Shown piece by piece: positions 32,642 to 41,713 of a stretch of 64,000 nt of DNA. The DNA lies in NCBI RefSeq assembly GCF_900091515.1, contig NZ_LT607410.1, forward strand, positions 6,510,001-6,574,000, read 5' to 3'. Source of the stretch: Micromonospora purpureochromogenes. Lineage in GTDB: Bacteria > Actinomycetota > Actinomycetes > Mycobacteriales > Micromonosporaceae. Position 1 is the stretch's first letter. Every line of letters starts with the position of its first letter. A model generated the notes under the pieces. The model did not search any database and was not told the origin of the DNA. It saw only the letters and a list, made by a program, of their open reading frames with translations. Both the position numbers and the translations under genes were made by a program.

Positions 32642-34846
32642 CCGGCTGCCGTCCCGCGCCGGCGGCGACCTCACCGGTACGGCGGAGTTTCTGCCACTTC
32701 AGGCGTCCGCCGCTGAGCGCGGTGATCACCGAGTGCACCAGCACCAGGTACATGACCTGCCGGTAGAGGAACTGCTGCAACGGCAGCGCCCAGAGCGGAC
32801 GCAACGGTTCGCGGTCGAGACGGAACGCCAGGATCGCGGTGACGATCTGCACCACCATGACGGCCAGCCAGGCGATGACCGTTTCGATCCGGTCGAGGAA
32901 GAACAGCCCGTAGACAGCGAAGATGTCGACGGCTGGGGCGAGCAGCGGCAGCAGTACCGAGAACAGGGCGATGAACGGCAGTCCCCGCCGGCCGAACCGG
33001 CCCGACGGCCCCCGGTCGACCAGGGCGCGACGGTGTCGCCACAACGCCTGCATGGTGCCGTAGCTCCACCGGTAACGCTGCCGCCACAGCTCCGGCAGGG
33101 TGCTCGGTGCCTCAGTACGAGCAACCGCGGTCTCCTCGTAGACCACCCGCCAGCCGGCGCGGTGGATGCCCATGGTCAGGTCGGTGTCCTCGGCGAGGGT
33201 GGCGCGGCTGAGCCCGCCGGCGCCCCGGACCGCCTCACGACGGAACGCGCCGAGGGCACCCGGGACGGTGGGCATGCAGTGCAGGGTGTCGTAGAGCCTT
33301 CGGTCCAGGCTGAAGCCGATGACGTACTCGATGTGCTGCCAGCGGCCGAGCAGCCGCCGCCGGTTGCCCACCTTGACGTTGCCGGCCACGGCGCCGACCC
33401 GCGGGTCGGCGAAGGGCTGCACCAGGCGGTGCACGGCGTCAGGCTCGACGACGGTGTCGGCGTCGACCATGACCAGCAGGTCGTTGCGGGCGAGCGCCAC
33501 CCCGGCGTTGAGGGCGGCGGCCTTGCCGCCACCCGGAACCCGGGCCACCCGCACGTTGGGTGACCCGAGGCGCTCCACCTCCTCGGCGGTGCCGTCCTCG
33601 GACTCGTCGTCCACGACCAGCACCTCGATGCCCGGGTGCGTCCCGGTCGCCAGCGAGTGCACGGCGGCGGCGATGGTGGTGCGCTCGTTGTAGGCGGGGA
33701 CGACGATCGTGACCGGATCGCTCACCTGCCCACCCCAGGACCAGGTCGAGGCTCGGCGGCGGCGGGCGTGGCCGACCGCGTAACCGAAGAGGAGCAGGGT
33801 GCGAGCCAGGGTGAGCAGCCCGACGACGATGAGCAGCAGCCACAGCACGTACACCGTGGCGTCGGCGAGCCGGACGCCCCAGACGAGCAGCGCCCCGCGT
33901 ACCTTGTCGGCGGTGTCCAGGCCGGCGGTGCCCGCGCTCGACCAGCCGAGCCCCTGGGAGACGGTGGTGAACCGGTAGCCGCGGGCCTGCATCTCCGGGA
34001 TGAAACGGTCCAGCGCGGCGAGTGTCTGCGACCGGTCGCCACCGCTGTCGTGCATCAGGACGACCGCACCCCGGTCACCCTCCGGGGTCGCGTTACGGAT
34101 GATCGCGTCCGGGCCGGGCCGGGCCGGGCCCAGTCCCGGCTGTCGGTGTCGTTGAACACCGACACGTACCCCCACCGGCCGGACTCGCGCACCACCCGCC
34201 AGCTCCCGTCGTCCAGGGAGTCCACCCCGCTGGAGTACGGCAGGCGGGCCAGCGAGGTGGTGACGCCCGTCGCGTACCCGATGGCGGCCTGGGTCTGCGA
34301 GTACTCCAGCTTCCGCCGCCAGGACGGCAGATCCGCCATTTCTGGGTGGGTGAAGGTGTGGATGCCCAACTCGTGGCCCTCACGGGTCATCCGCTCCGCC
34401 AATTGCGGGTGCCGGCTGACCTGCGAGCCGACCACGAAGAAGGTGGCCGGCGCGTGGTGACGGCTCAGGACGTCGAGCACCTTCGGCGTCCACACCGGAT
34501 CCGGGCCGTCGTCGAAGGTCAGGGCAATGGTCCGCGCCGGCATCCGCCGGGCGTCCAGGTGCCCGCCGCGCGGGTCGACCACGGTCCCGCCGTCGCGCAC
34601 CACCGCCGGCACCGCGCCGGTGCCGGCCGTACCCGTGCTGCGATGGTCGGGGGTGAAGCGGGCATTCGCGTACGCGCCGATGACGAGCACGTTCAGCAGG
34701 ATGAACGTGGCCACCGCCGCCAGCGCCCAGCGCTGGCGGTTACGACTACGCTGCCGCCGCTGCCGCGGGGCAGGCGCGAGCGGCCGGGATGACCGCAGGA
34801 TCTCGTCCGTGCCGCCAACCCGCCGACGGCCACGCCAGACGCCCAT
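32634..34846 (-). pseudogene. Polysaccharide deacetylase-glycosyltransferase, frame broken at a 5-bp repeat
   Basis: The N-terminal frame (34,846 to about 34,120) has a membrane anchor near residues 36-58 and a NodB deacetylase domain (LTFDDGPDP, LGIHTFTHPE, ARLPYSSGVDS). The second frame carries the end of that domain (VVLMHDSGGDRSQT), membrane segments, and a GT2 domain (VVPAYNE, VVDDESEDGT, VDADTVVEP, LAEDTDL, RQRYRWSYG). The two are out of frame at (CCGGG)4. With three units they join exactly as DWARPGPDAIIRN, an expected sequence. The full protein of about 735 residues would be a bifunctional membrane enzyme for an exopolysaccharide. The break may be phase variation, mutation or a sequencing artefact. 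Confidence 0.8.
34109..34128. repeat. (CCGGG)4 tandem repeat within the deacetylase-glycosyltransferase gene
   Basis: Four perfect 5-bp units at the exact position of the frame break. A change of one unit shifts the frame; three units restore a single long frame. Such tracts can change length by slipped-strand pairing. Confidence 0.8.
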
Positions 34847-35226
34847 CAGGACGACGACGCGAACAGGTCGACGCCCTGCACCACCCAGAATGCGAGGATC
34901 AGCAGGAGGGCCAGCCCGATCAGGACATACATCCCGCGGCGCAGTCGACGGCCCCGCCGGCCCGAGCCGTCAACGAAGATCGCCGCTGTCACGTCCGAAG
35001 GCTGAAGCAGCGCGGTGGCGGCGTCGACCGGCTCGTCGACGTCGGCCGGCGCGGCAGGGGTGGCCACATCCGGGCCCACGGTCGGCGCCGCAGAGGACGC
35101 CACGCCACGCACCCCTGCGTGCCCGGCGGACCCCTGCGGCCGCCGACCCGCCCGGACCCTGGCCACCCCCCGGTCGGCGGCAGACGGTTTGGTCAGGCCC
35201 ACCCGCCCGACATAACGCTTCCTCAT
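34846..35226 (-). CDS. Small membrane protein upstream of the deacetylase-glycosyltransferase
   Basis: 126 residues from ATG 35,226, 6 bp after GGAG; a GTG at 35,235 is less well placed. A basic N-terminus (MRKRYVGRVGLTK) and Ala/Pro-rich middle are followed by one C-terminal membrane helix (GMYVLIGLALLLILAFWVVQ). The stop overlaps the next ATG (TGATG), so it is co-translated with the enzyme. A role as an assembly partner is inferred from that coupling only. Confidence 0.7.
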   Translation of the reverse strand: MRKRYVGRVGLTKPSAADRGVARVRAGRRPQGSAGHAGVRGVASSAAPTVGPDVATPAAPADVDEPVDAATALLQPSDVTAAIFVDGSGRRGRRLRRGMYVLIGLALLLILAFWVVQGVDLFASSS

Positions 35227-35519
35227 GTTCTCCACGGTGGAGACATACCCCCAACCGCGTGATCGACTACCGTTGACCTGCGAAGATCAGTTGATTCGGC
35301 CGGATCGGGCCAGTGTCGGGTGCCGGCCAGAACGACAATTCCGGGCGAACGCCAACGTTCAACGCAGCACCTTTTGTGCGGCGCTCGCCAACGGGCGGGC
35401 CGTCGTCGATCGCGGTGCAGACGAACGGTTTGGCGGTTGCCGAAGATCACTCGGCTCTCTACGCTGCCAAAGCCCGGGCGGATGCCCGGCGTCAAGTCTC
35501 TGACAATCATGGGGCATTC

Positions 35520-38000
35520 GTGCGCACCCTTCGCGGCGCCATCGCCGGCGCCATCGCACTTCTCATCACCTCCACAGCATCGGCCGGGGCGGCACAGGCG
35601 GCGGAAAGCGTCGTTCCTTCCGCCCCGCACACGGCCTTCACCATGAACTTCGACGGCTGGGGCTACATCGACGGAAGCTTCTCCTACGAGCCGTCCCGAA
35701 ACACACTCGAGATCTACCAGCAGAACGCCAACGGCTACGCGCTCGTCATGCGCGGCTTCGCGGCAGAGCACTGGCACTACCTGGATGTGACCCCACCCAA
35801 GGGCACCCGGTTCCTCGCCGGACAGACGTACCAGACGACGACGAACTTCTCGCCGCAGGACTCGATCACCGTCCTCAATATCAGTGGCGACGGGCAGAAC
35901 TGTGACTGGAGCAGCACGCCGGGGACCATCGCCGTCAAGGAGGCGGAATACGACGACGCGGGCAGGTTCACCGCCTTCGCCGCCACTTTCTCCGTCCCCT
36001 GCGGCTGGCGCGGCAGTGCCAAGGGCGAGATCCGCTTCCAGTCGAGCATCGGCTACAAGGCCACCGACACCTGGGGCTACCGGCTTCAGATGGGAGCGCA
36101 GCCGGCCGGCATGCGCGGTAGGACGCAGGCCATCACCGTCGAGGCGAACGGCACCGAGCCCACCACCTTCGGCGCGGCATCCCTCTCGGGGGCGGACCCT
36201 GGAGCCTTCGAGATATCGGCCAACACCTGCTCCGGCAACACCCTGACCTACGGGCAGACCTGCCAGTTGAGCATCACGCCGAAGGCGTCGGCCATCGGCG
36301 AGCAGAGTGCCGTTCTCACCTTGGTCGAGGACTCGGTCGCCGGCAAGGTCACCCGCCTGCTCTCGCTCACCGGCTACGACCCCCGCGACGCCACCGCAGC
36401 TCCGGCGTACTTCAGCTTCGGCGACGTGCCGGCGTACGAGACGTCTGTGCCGCAGACCGTGACACTCACCGGCGCCAGCGACCTCCCGATCACCTTCGGG
36501 CAGGCGACGCTCGAGGGCGACAACCGCGCCTCTTTCCGGATCACCGGCGACGGCTGCTCTCAGAAGACCCTGAACAAGGGGCAGAGCTGCTCGATGACGG
36601 CGGTCGCACGCCCGTCGTCACCGATGCAGGTGGGGGCGCTGCTGACCCTTCCGGACAACAGCTTCGCCGGCAAGACGCAGCTCTCGATGGGCGTCAACGG
36701 TTACCGCGACGACCGCGGCACCTACTACCCGGTGGCGCCCTTCCGCATCATGGACACCCGCTCCGGCAAGGGCGCTCCGAAACGCATGGTCGGGCCCGGC
36801 GAGGTGGTCAGCCTGCAGGTCACCGGATCCGGCGGCGTCACCACCGAGGCCTCAACGGTGGTGCTGAACGTGACCGTCACCGGTCCAACGATGAACGGCT
36901 TCGTCACCGTCTACCCCTCCGGCCTCTCGCGCCCGACCGCCTCCTCCCTGAACTTCACGAAGGGATGGACCGGCGCGAACTCGGTCACGGTCAAGGTGGG
37001 TGCCGACGGCAAGGTGAAGTTCTACAACCACACCGGCTCGACGCACATCATCGTCGATGTCGACGGCTACTACTCCAAGGGTCACGAGTGCTGCTCGGGA
37101 TACATGGGCGGCCAGTACCACCCGCTGTCCAAGCCGGTCCGCATCACCGACACCCGGACCTGGGGCACCGGTCGGGTGCCCCGCGAGCACTACATCAACT
37201 CCGCGGCCTCCTGGGGATCGACGATCAACCCGAGGGTCAGGGCGTTCGCGGTCAGCATCACGGCGACGCAGCCGAGTTCGTCGGGCTTTCTCACCGCCTG
37301 GGAGGGATCGCCCGACAACCTGCCGAACACATCCACGTTGAACTACACGACCGGGGCCACGGTTCCGAACTTCGCTGTCGTACCCACGACGCCGTGCGTC
37401 AACTGCGGCAGCGCGACGGGTTGGCCGTCAATCGGCGTCTACACCCACGCGCCGACGCACATCGTCGTCGACATCGTCGGCTTCTACGACGACGGGTCGC
37501 TGCCCGACGGGTTGCGCTTCCAGTCGATCGCGCCGACCCGGATCGTCGACACGCGTACCGGTCAGGGCTGGCCGTCGCGTCTCGGCCCGGGCGCCACAGC
37601 GACGGTCCCGACGCCGAAGACAATCGCGAACGTCGACACGTGGGGCCTGGCTACGAACGTCACCGCGGTGCAGCCCACCTCGACGACCGTCATGACGGTG
37701 TGGCCGTCGGGGGTGACCCGACCGAACACGTCCAGCCTCAACCCCAGGGCAGGCTCACTCGTATCCAACGCAGTGCAGACGATGATCAGCCAGGACGACA
37801 AATTCAACGTATACAACGCCTCGGGATACACCAACTTCGTGGTGGACGTCGTCGGCACCTTCAACCTGTATCCGCCGACCCCGCCCGCCGGGTGGAATAG
37901 CAATCTCACGTCCGCTGTGCCGCAACCCGGACTCCAGGCCGACAGCCGCGGAAGTGCGACACCGGAGGTGTCGACGGTCCACCTGGTGAAGCGAATCTAG
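35520..38000 (+). CDS. Large secreted protein with Ig-like and repeated DTR domains
   Basis: From GTG 35,520 a signal peptide (RGAIAGAIALLITSTASAGA, cut near AQA-AES) leads an 826-residue extracellular protein; the frame stays open 69 codons further upstream, so the start is provisional. After a beta-rich N-domain come two ASPM/SPD-2/Hydin-like segments (TTFGAASLSGADPGAFEIS; ITFGQATLEGDNRASFRI). Three repeats of a domain of about 120 residues follow, each starting like FRIMDTRSGKG, VRITDTRTWGT or TRIVDTRTGQGW and ending VDVDGYY, VDIVGFY or VDVVGTF. No catalytic motif and no LPXTG were seen. It may be a wall-binding structural protein. A strong terminator follows. Confidence 0.75.
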   Translation: MRTLRGAIAGAIALLITSTASAGAAQAAESVVPSAPHTAFTMNFDGWGYIDGSFSYEPSRNTLEIYQQNANGYALVMRGFAAEHWHYLDVTPPKGTRFLAGQTYQTTTNFSPQDSITVLNISGDGQNCDWSSTPGTIAVKEAEYDDAGRFTAFAATFSVPCGWRGSAKGEIRFQSSIGYKATDTWGYRLQMGAQPAGMRGRTQAITVEANGTEPTTFGAASLSGADPGAFEISANTCSGNTLTYGQTCQLSITPKASAIGEQSAVLTLVEDSVAGKVTRLLSLTGYDPRDATAAPAYFSFGDVPAYETSVPQTVTLTGASDLPITFGQATLEGDNRASFRITGDGCSQKTLNKGQSCSMTAVARPSSPMQVGALLTLPDNSFAGKTQLSMGVNGYRDDRGTYYPVAPFRIMDTRSGKGAPKRMVGPGEVVSLQVTGSGGVTTEASTVVLNVTVTGPTMNGFVTVYPSGLSRPTASSLNFTKGWTGANSVTVKVGADGKVKFYNHTGSTHIIVDVDGYYSKGHECCSGYMGGQYHPLSKPVRITDTRTWGTGRVPREHYINSAASWGSTINPRVRAFAVSITATQPSSSGFLTAWEGSPDNLPNTSTLNYTTGATVPNFAVVPTTPCVNCGSATGWPSIGVYTHAPTHIVVDIVGFYDDGSLPDGLRFQSIAPTRIVDTRTGQGWPSRLGPGATATVPTPKTIANVDTWGLATNVTAVQPTSTTVMTVWPSGVTRPNTSSLNPRAGSLVSNAVQTMISQDDKFNVYNASGYTNFVVDVVGTFNLYPPTPPAGWNSNLTSAVPQPGLQADSRGSATPEVSTVHLVKRI

Positions 38001-38018
38001 GAAACGCGACGGCGGTGG

Positions 38019-38054
38019 AGAATGGCCTGCGGCTGCATCGCCGCAGGCCATTCT
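38019..38054 (+). terminator. Rho-independent-type terminator
   Basis: AGAATGGCCTGCGG pairs perfectly with CCGCAGGCCATTCT over 14 bp, with an 8-nt loop, followed by CTTTAA. It ends the secreted-protein gene. Beyond it, 38,055-38,760 holds no convincing gene; a short minus-strand frame contains a CxxC pair (CPECGRPRR) of unknown meaning. Confidence 0.8.
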
Positions 38055-38760
38055 CTTTAATGCCGCCGGGGCGGCGGGAGTGGCATCGGTGGCCGGAGCC
38101 GGCGAGGCCGGCCACATTCGGGGCAGTGGATCACCTCGCCAACATCGGGCGGACTCGCACGTAGGCGAGCAGGCTTGGGCGATCGGCAGCGACCCGCGTC
38201 CGTGATGGTGTGCAGGAGCGCTGGCCCTACTGCCGTCAACCGGCCGTCCGGTTCACTTTTGGCGGCCGCACTGGTGGATCTTTAGGGAGGGTGCGCTGGT
38301 ACCGGCCCGTCGCTCGGTCAGGATCGACCTCGTACCTTGGTGTCGGAACAACTGCCGTAAATCACCCCCACAGGGTGGTTCCGGGCCGCAAATCTACGCA
38401 AGTCGCGCTTCGGGTGATGTCGCCTCGGCGCCAGCCGGAAGTCTGGCCGCTGGTGCCATGTGACAAGGTGCTTCACGTTGGCGCTGTATGTCATGTCGCG
38501 CCGGCAGGGCTGCGTCCAACGGTCGGGACAGGCGTACCGGTCCTACCGGCCTGGCCCGCCGTCGCTCTGGCGGCAGCGCTCTGTCTCGCCTGCTTGCGAG
38601 GCGGTCGGTCAGGTCATTGGTTTACGGGGGTCGGGCGTGTCCACGCAGGTGAGGTTGGCGGAATCGCGCCCTGTCGGTTTCGCGGACGGTCCGGAACTCG
38701 GATGTGGCGGGTGAGCCGGGTCGTCGTCCGGCGGCAGCGTGCACTCGTTGAGCCAGCCCG

Positions 38761-40188
38761 ATGACGGCGGTGCAAACGCCGCTGTGGCTGCTCGGGATCT
38801 GTATCGCCGCCCTGCTCATCTACCTGGTGGTGGAGCGGGCACGCCACCGCCGGCAATTGTCGCAACTTCCCACCCGGATCGTCGTGAACGGCATCCGGGG
38901 TAAGTCTTCCGTGACTCGGCTGATCGCCGGCGCGTTGCGCGCCAATACCCGGCGGACCGTGTTCGCCAAGACCACCGGCACCGCGGCCCGACTGATCTAT
39001 CCGAACGGTCGTGAGGTACCGATCCGCCGCGGCCTGGGCGGGGTCAACGTCATCGAGCAGATCGGGGTGGTCCGGCGGGCCGTGCACGCGGATGCCGACA
39101 CGCTGGTCATCGAGTGCATGGCCGTGCTGCCCGAGCTGCAGCAGGTCAACCAGGAACTGCTCATCGAGAGCGACATCGTGGTGATCACGAACGTGCGGGA
39201 GGACCATCTGGAGGAGATGGGGCCGACGCTCGACGACGTCGCCCGATCGCTGAGCCGGTCGATGCCGCACTTCGGCACGGTGGTCACCGCGGAGCGGGAG
39301 CGGCTGCACATCCTGCAGGAAGAGGCCGACAGCCGCCAGTCCAAGCTGGTCGCCGTCGATCCCGACACCGTGACGGATGCGGAGATGCGCCGGTTCCGGT
39401 GGATCACCTTCAAGGAGAACGTGGCACTGGCCCTGGCGGTCGCGCAGCTGTGCGGCGTGGACCGCGCCACCGCGCTGAAGGGGATGTGGAAGGCGGCGCC
39501 GGACCCGGGTGTGCTGCGGGTGGACGCGTGTTCGCACAACGGGCGGCGGTTCGCGGCGGTGAACCTGTTCGCCGCGAACGACCCGGCCTCGACGCTGATG
39601 AACATTCGGCTGCTGCGGGAGCGCCGCCTCATCGGCCAGCGGGTCGCGGTCGTGATCAACTGCCGGCCGGACCGGATCGAGCGCAACGGTCAGATGGGCT
39701 CCATCATTGCCGACATCGACCCGGAGCGGGTCTTCCTCATCGGCTCGCCCACCCGAAGCGCGTCGCACCTGATCGACGAGAAGTGGCGGGACCGGGTGGT
39801 CGACCTCGACGGCGAGCACCGTACCGGGGTCGAGTTGCGCGACGCGATCGTGGCGGCGATGGGCGCGGGATCGACCGGCCTCGCCCTGCTCATGATCGGC
39901 AACATCCACGGCCGTGGTGAGGAACTGCTCGAGGCGCTGCACCAGGTCACGGTTGCGGCGACGGCGGCGGCGCCGTTCGACGAGCTGTCCCACACGTTGG
40001 AGCGCATCTACAAGCTGGACACCGCCTCGAAGCGGGGCGCGGACAGCAAGGCCCCGGTCGACATGGACGCGACGGTGGTGCTGTCGCGGGCAGACCTGAT
40101 GGCCACCGCCGTGCTCAACAGTGCTCACATCGCCGTCCTGCACGCCGACCGCCGGCGCGCCGCCCGCACCGCAGCGAAGGAACTCTGA
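38761..40188 (+). CDS. pgsB: Poly-gamma-glutamate synthase PgsB/CapB
   Basis: A 475-residue protein. An N-terminal membrane helix (LWLLGICIAALLIYLVV) is followed by the Mur-ligase-like ATP site VVNGIRGKSSVTRLIAGAL, VIECMAVLPELQQVN and VVITNVREDHLEEMGPT, typical of PgsB/CapB. It is the amide ligase that elongates poly-gamma-glutamate on the inner membrane. First of four close or overlapping genes: pgsB, pgsC, an NlpC/P60 hydrolase and pgsA. The ATG at 38,761 has only a weak site, so another start is possible. Confidence 0.92.
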   Translation: MTAVQTPLWLLGICIAALLIYLVVERARHRRQLSQLPTRIVVNGIRGKSSVTRLIAGALRANTRRTVFAKTTGTAARLIYPNGREVPIRRGLGGVNVIEQIGVVRRAVHADADTLVIECMAVLPELQQVNQELLIESDIVVITNVREDHLEEMGPTLDDVARSLSRSMPHFGTVVTAERERLHILQEEADSRQSKLVAVDPDTVTDAEMRRFRWITFKENVALALAVAQLCGVDRATALKGMWKAAPDPGVLRVDACSHNGRRFAAVNLFAANDPASTLMNIRLLRERRLIGQRVAVVINCRPDRIERNGQMGSIIADIDPERVFLIGSPTRSASHLIDEKWRDRVVDLDGEHRTGVELRDAIVAAMGAGSTGLALLMIGNIHGRGEELLEALHQVTVAATAAAPFDELSHTLERIYKLDTASKRGADSKAPVDMDATVVLSRADLMATAVLNSAHIAVLHADRRRAARTAAKEL

Positions 40189-40652
40189 TGCCTACGTTCG
40201 ACCTGTCCTCTGAACTCAGCGCCGTGATCATCGCCTCGGGGCTGCTGTTCGGGCTTGTCGGCTACCTGGTCACCAACGTCGCGCCGGCCGGGCTGATGGT
40301 GCCGGGCTGCCTGGTGCTGACCGCGCTGCAGGACGCCCGCAGCCTGCTCACCGTCGTGGCGGTCACCGCCGTCACGGTCGCCCTCATGAAGCTGCTGCAG
40401 CGGATCACCATCCTGTACGGCAAGCGACTGTTCGCCGTGGCGGTGCTGGTCTCGTCCTTCATGTCGGTCACCTCGTTCGTGCTGCTGCACCTGCGCTACC
40501 CGTTCCTGTTCGGCGGGGACACGCTGTCGTTCATCATCCCGGGGCTGATGACCTACCAGTTGGTGCGGCCGCGGGCACTGCAGACCCTCGCCGCCACCGG
40601 CGTGGTCAGCGCCGGCACCGGCGGTGTCGCCCTACTGATGATTTCGCTCTGA
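40188..40652 (+). CDS. pgsC: Poly-gamma-glutamate synthase PgsC/CapC
   Basis: 154 residues with four or five membrane segments, LSAVIIASGLLFGLVGYLVT with NVAPAGLMVPGCLV, then LTVVAVTAVTVALMKLL and FAVAVLVSSFMSVTSFVL. NxAPxGLMVPG-like signature and length fit PgsC/CapC, the membrane partner of PgsB. The start overlaps the pgsB stop by one base (TGATG), and the end overlaps the following gene in the same way. Confidence 0.92.
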   Translation: MPTFDLSSELSAVIIASGLLFGLVGYLVTNVAPAGLMVPGCLVLTALQDARSLLTVVAVTAVTVALMKLLQRITILYGKRLFAVAVLVSSFMSVTSFVLLHLRYPFLFGGDTLSFIIPGLMTYQLVRPRALQTLAATGVVSAGTGGVALLMISL

Positions 40653-41704
40653 TGCGCCGCCCGCAGATCATCCTCGCCGGGGTCACCGCCGTGATCCTCG
40701 CCGTGGTCGGCCTTGTCGTCGTTCGGCTCACTCACGACGAGCCGACGACATCCGGCGCCAACCCCAGCGGAACGGCCCGGGCCACCACCGTGGCGCGCAA
40801 CGACGTCGAGCGGTTGACGCAGCGTTACGAGTTGGTCGACCTGACCCGTCCGGACCGTACCGAGGTACACCGCCGCGCCGACGGGGCGGTCGTCGCCACC
40901 CTGACCGTCGGTGCCCGCACGGTCGTCCTCGCCGGTCCGCAGCGCCGGTTCACCGAGCCGTCGAGCACGTCCGCGGTGATCGACTCGACGTCCTGGGTGC
41001 GGCTGGCGCCCCGACCCTGGCAGCCCCGGAGACACCTCGACGAGGAGGTTGCCGGCTGGCTGCTCGACCAGCTCGAGGACCGTGACCCGCCGATCGACAT
41101 CCTGGCCGCCTCGACCCAGTACCTGACCGACGCCCCGGACGGCTACAACGAGGACCGCGTGCGCTACATCGGCGATGCCGGGTTCGGCTACGTGCACAGC
41201 GCCGACGAGCGTGACGGCGCCGACTTCTACGACTACCTGGAAATCCCGTGGAAGTTCACCGACAGCGGCCGGGTCAAGCCATCCAAGCGGTGGGACCGTG
41301 ACCTGGACTGCTCCGGCTACATCAGGCTGATCTACGGCTACCGGTTCGGGATCCCGCTGCTCAACGAACCCGTGACCACCACCGTCGACGCGCTGCCCCG
41401 CACCGCGTCGAGCATGGCCGCCTACGCCCGATCGGTGCTCGTCGCCGCCGGCCGCAACGCCAGCGAGCCGCCGGCCAGGCTGTCCGCCGTGCAGCCCGGC
41501 GACCTCGTGTTCTTCGCGCTGCACGACGATCCCACCCTCATCACCCACTCCGGCATCTACCTGGGCAAGGACCAGAACGGCGGCATGCGGTTCGTGTCGT
41601 CCCGCGGCACCATCGACGGCCCCACCTTCGGCGACGTACGGGGAGACGGGGTCATCGACTCCGGCTACTTCGGCCAGCGGCTGCGCCGGGTCATCCGCCT
41701 CTAA
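40652..41704 (+). CDS. NlpC/P60-family hydrolase in the poly-gamma-glutamate operon
   Basis: 350 residues. An N-terminal signal-anchor (IILAGVTAVILAVVGLVVV) leads an extracellular protein with an N-terminal SH3-like region and a C-terminal NlpC/P60 domain: catalytic Cys in RDLDCSGYIRLIYGYRFG, His in THSGIYLG. In Bacillus the released poly-gamma-glutamate is cut by PgdS, also an NlpC/P60 enzyme, so this gene likely trims or releases the polymer, though cell-wall hydrolysis is possible. Its place between pgsC and pgsA, with overlapping starts, is unusual. Confidence 0.85.
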   Translation: MRRPQIILAGVTAVILAVVGLVVVRLTHDEPTTSGANPSGTARATTVARNDVERLTQRYELVDLTRPDRTEVHRRADGAVVATLTVGARTVVLAGPQRRFTEPSSTSAVIDSTSWVRLAPRPWQPRRHLDEEVAGWLLDQLEDRDPPIDILAASTQYLTDAPDGYNEDRVRYIGDAGFGYVHSADERDGADFYDYLEIPWKFTDSGRVKPSKRWDRDLDCSGYIRLIYGYRFGIPLLNEPVTTTVDALPRTASSMAAYARSVLVAAGRNASEPPARLSAVQPGDLVFFALHDDPTLITHSGIYLGKDQNGGMRFVSSRGTIDGPTFGDVRGDGVIDSGYFGQRLRRVIRL

Positions 41705-41713
41705 GGAACGCTC

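Noticed and set aside
38300..38760. A riboswitch (ydaO-type) in the long leader of the poly-gamma-glutamate operon.
   Set aside because: None of the conserved ydaO core sequences could be found.
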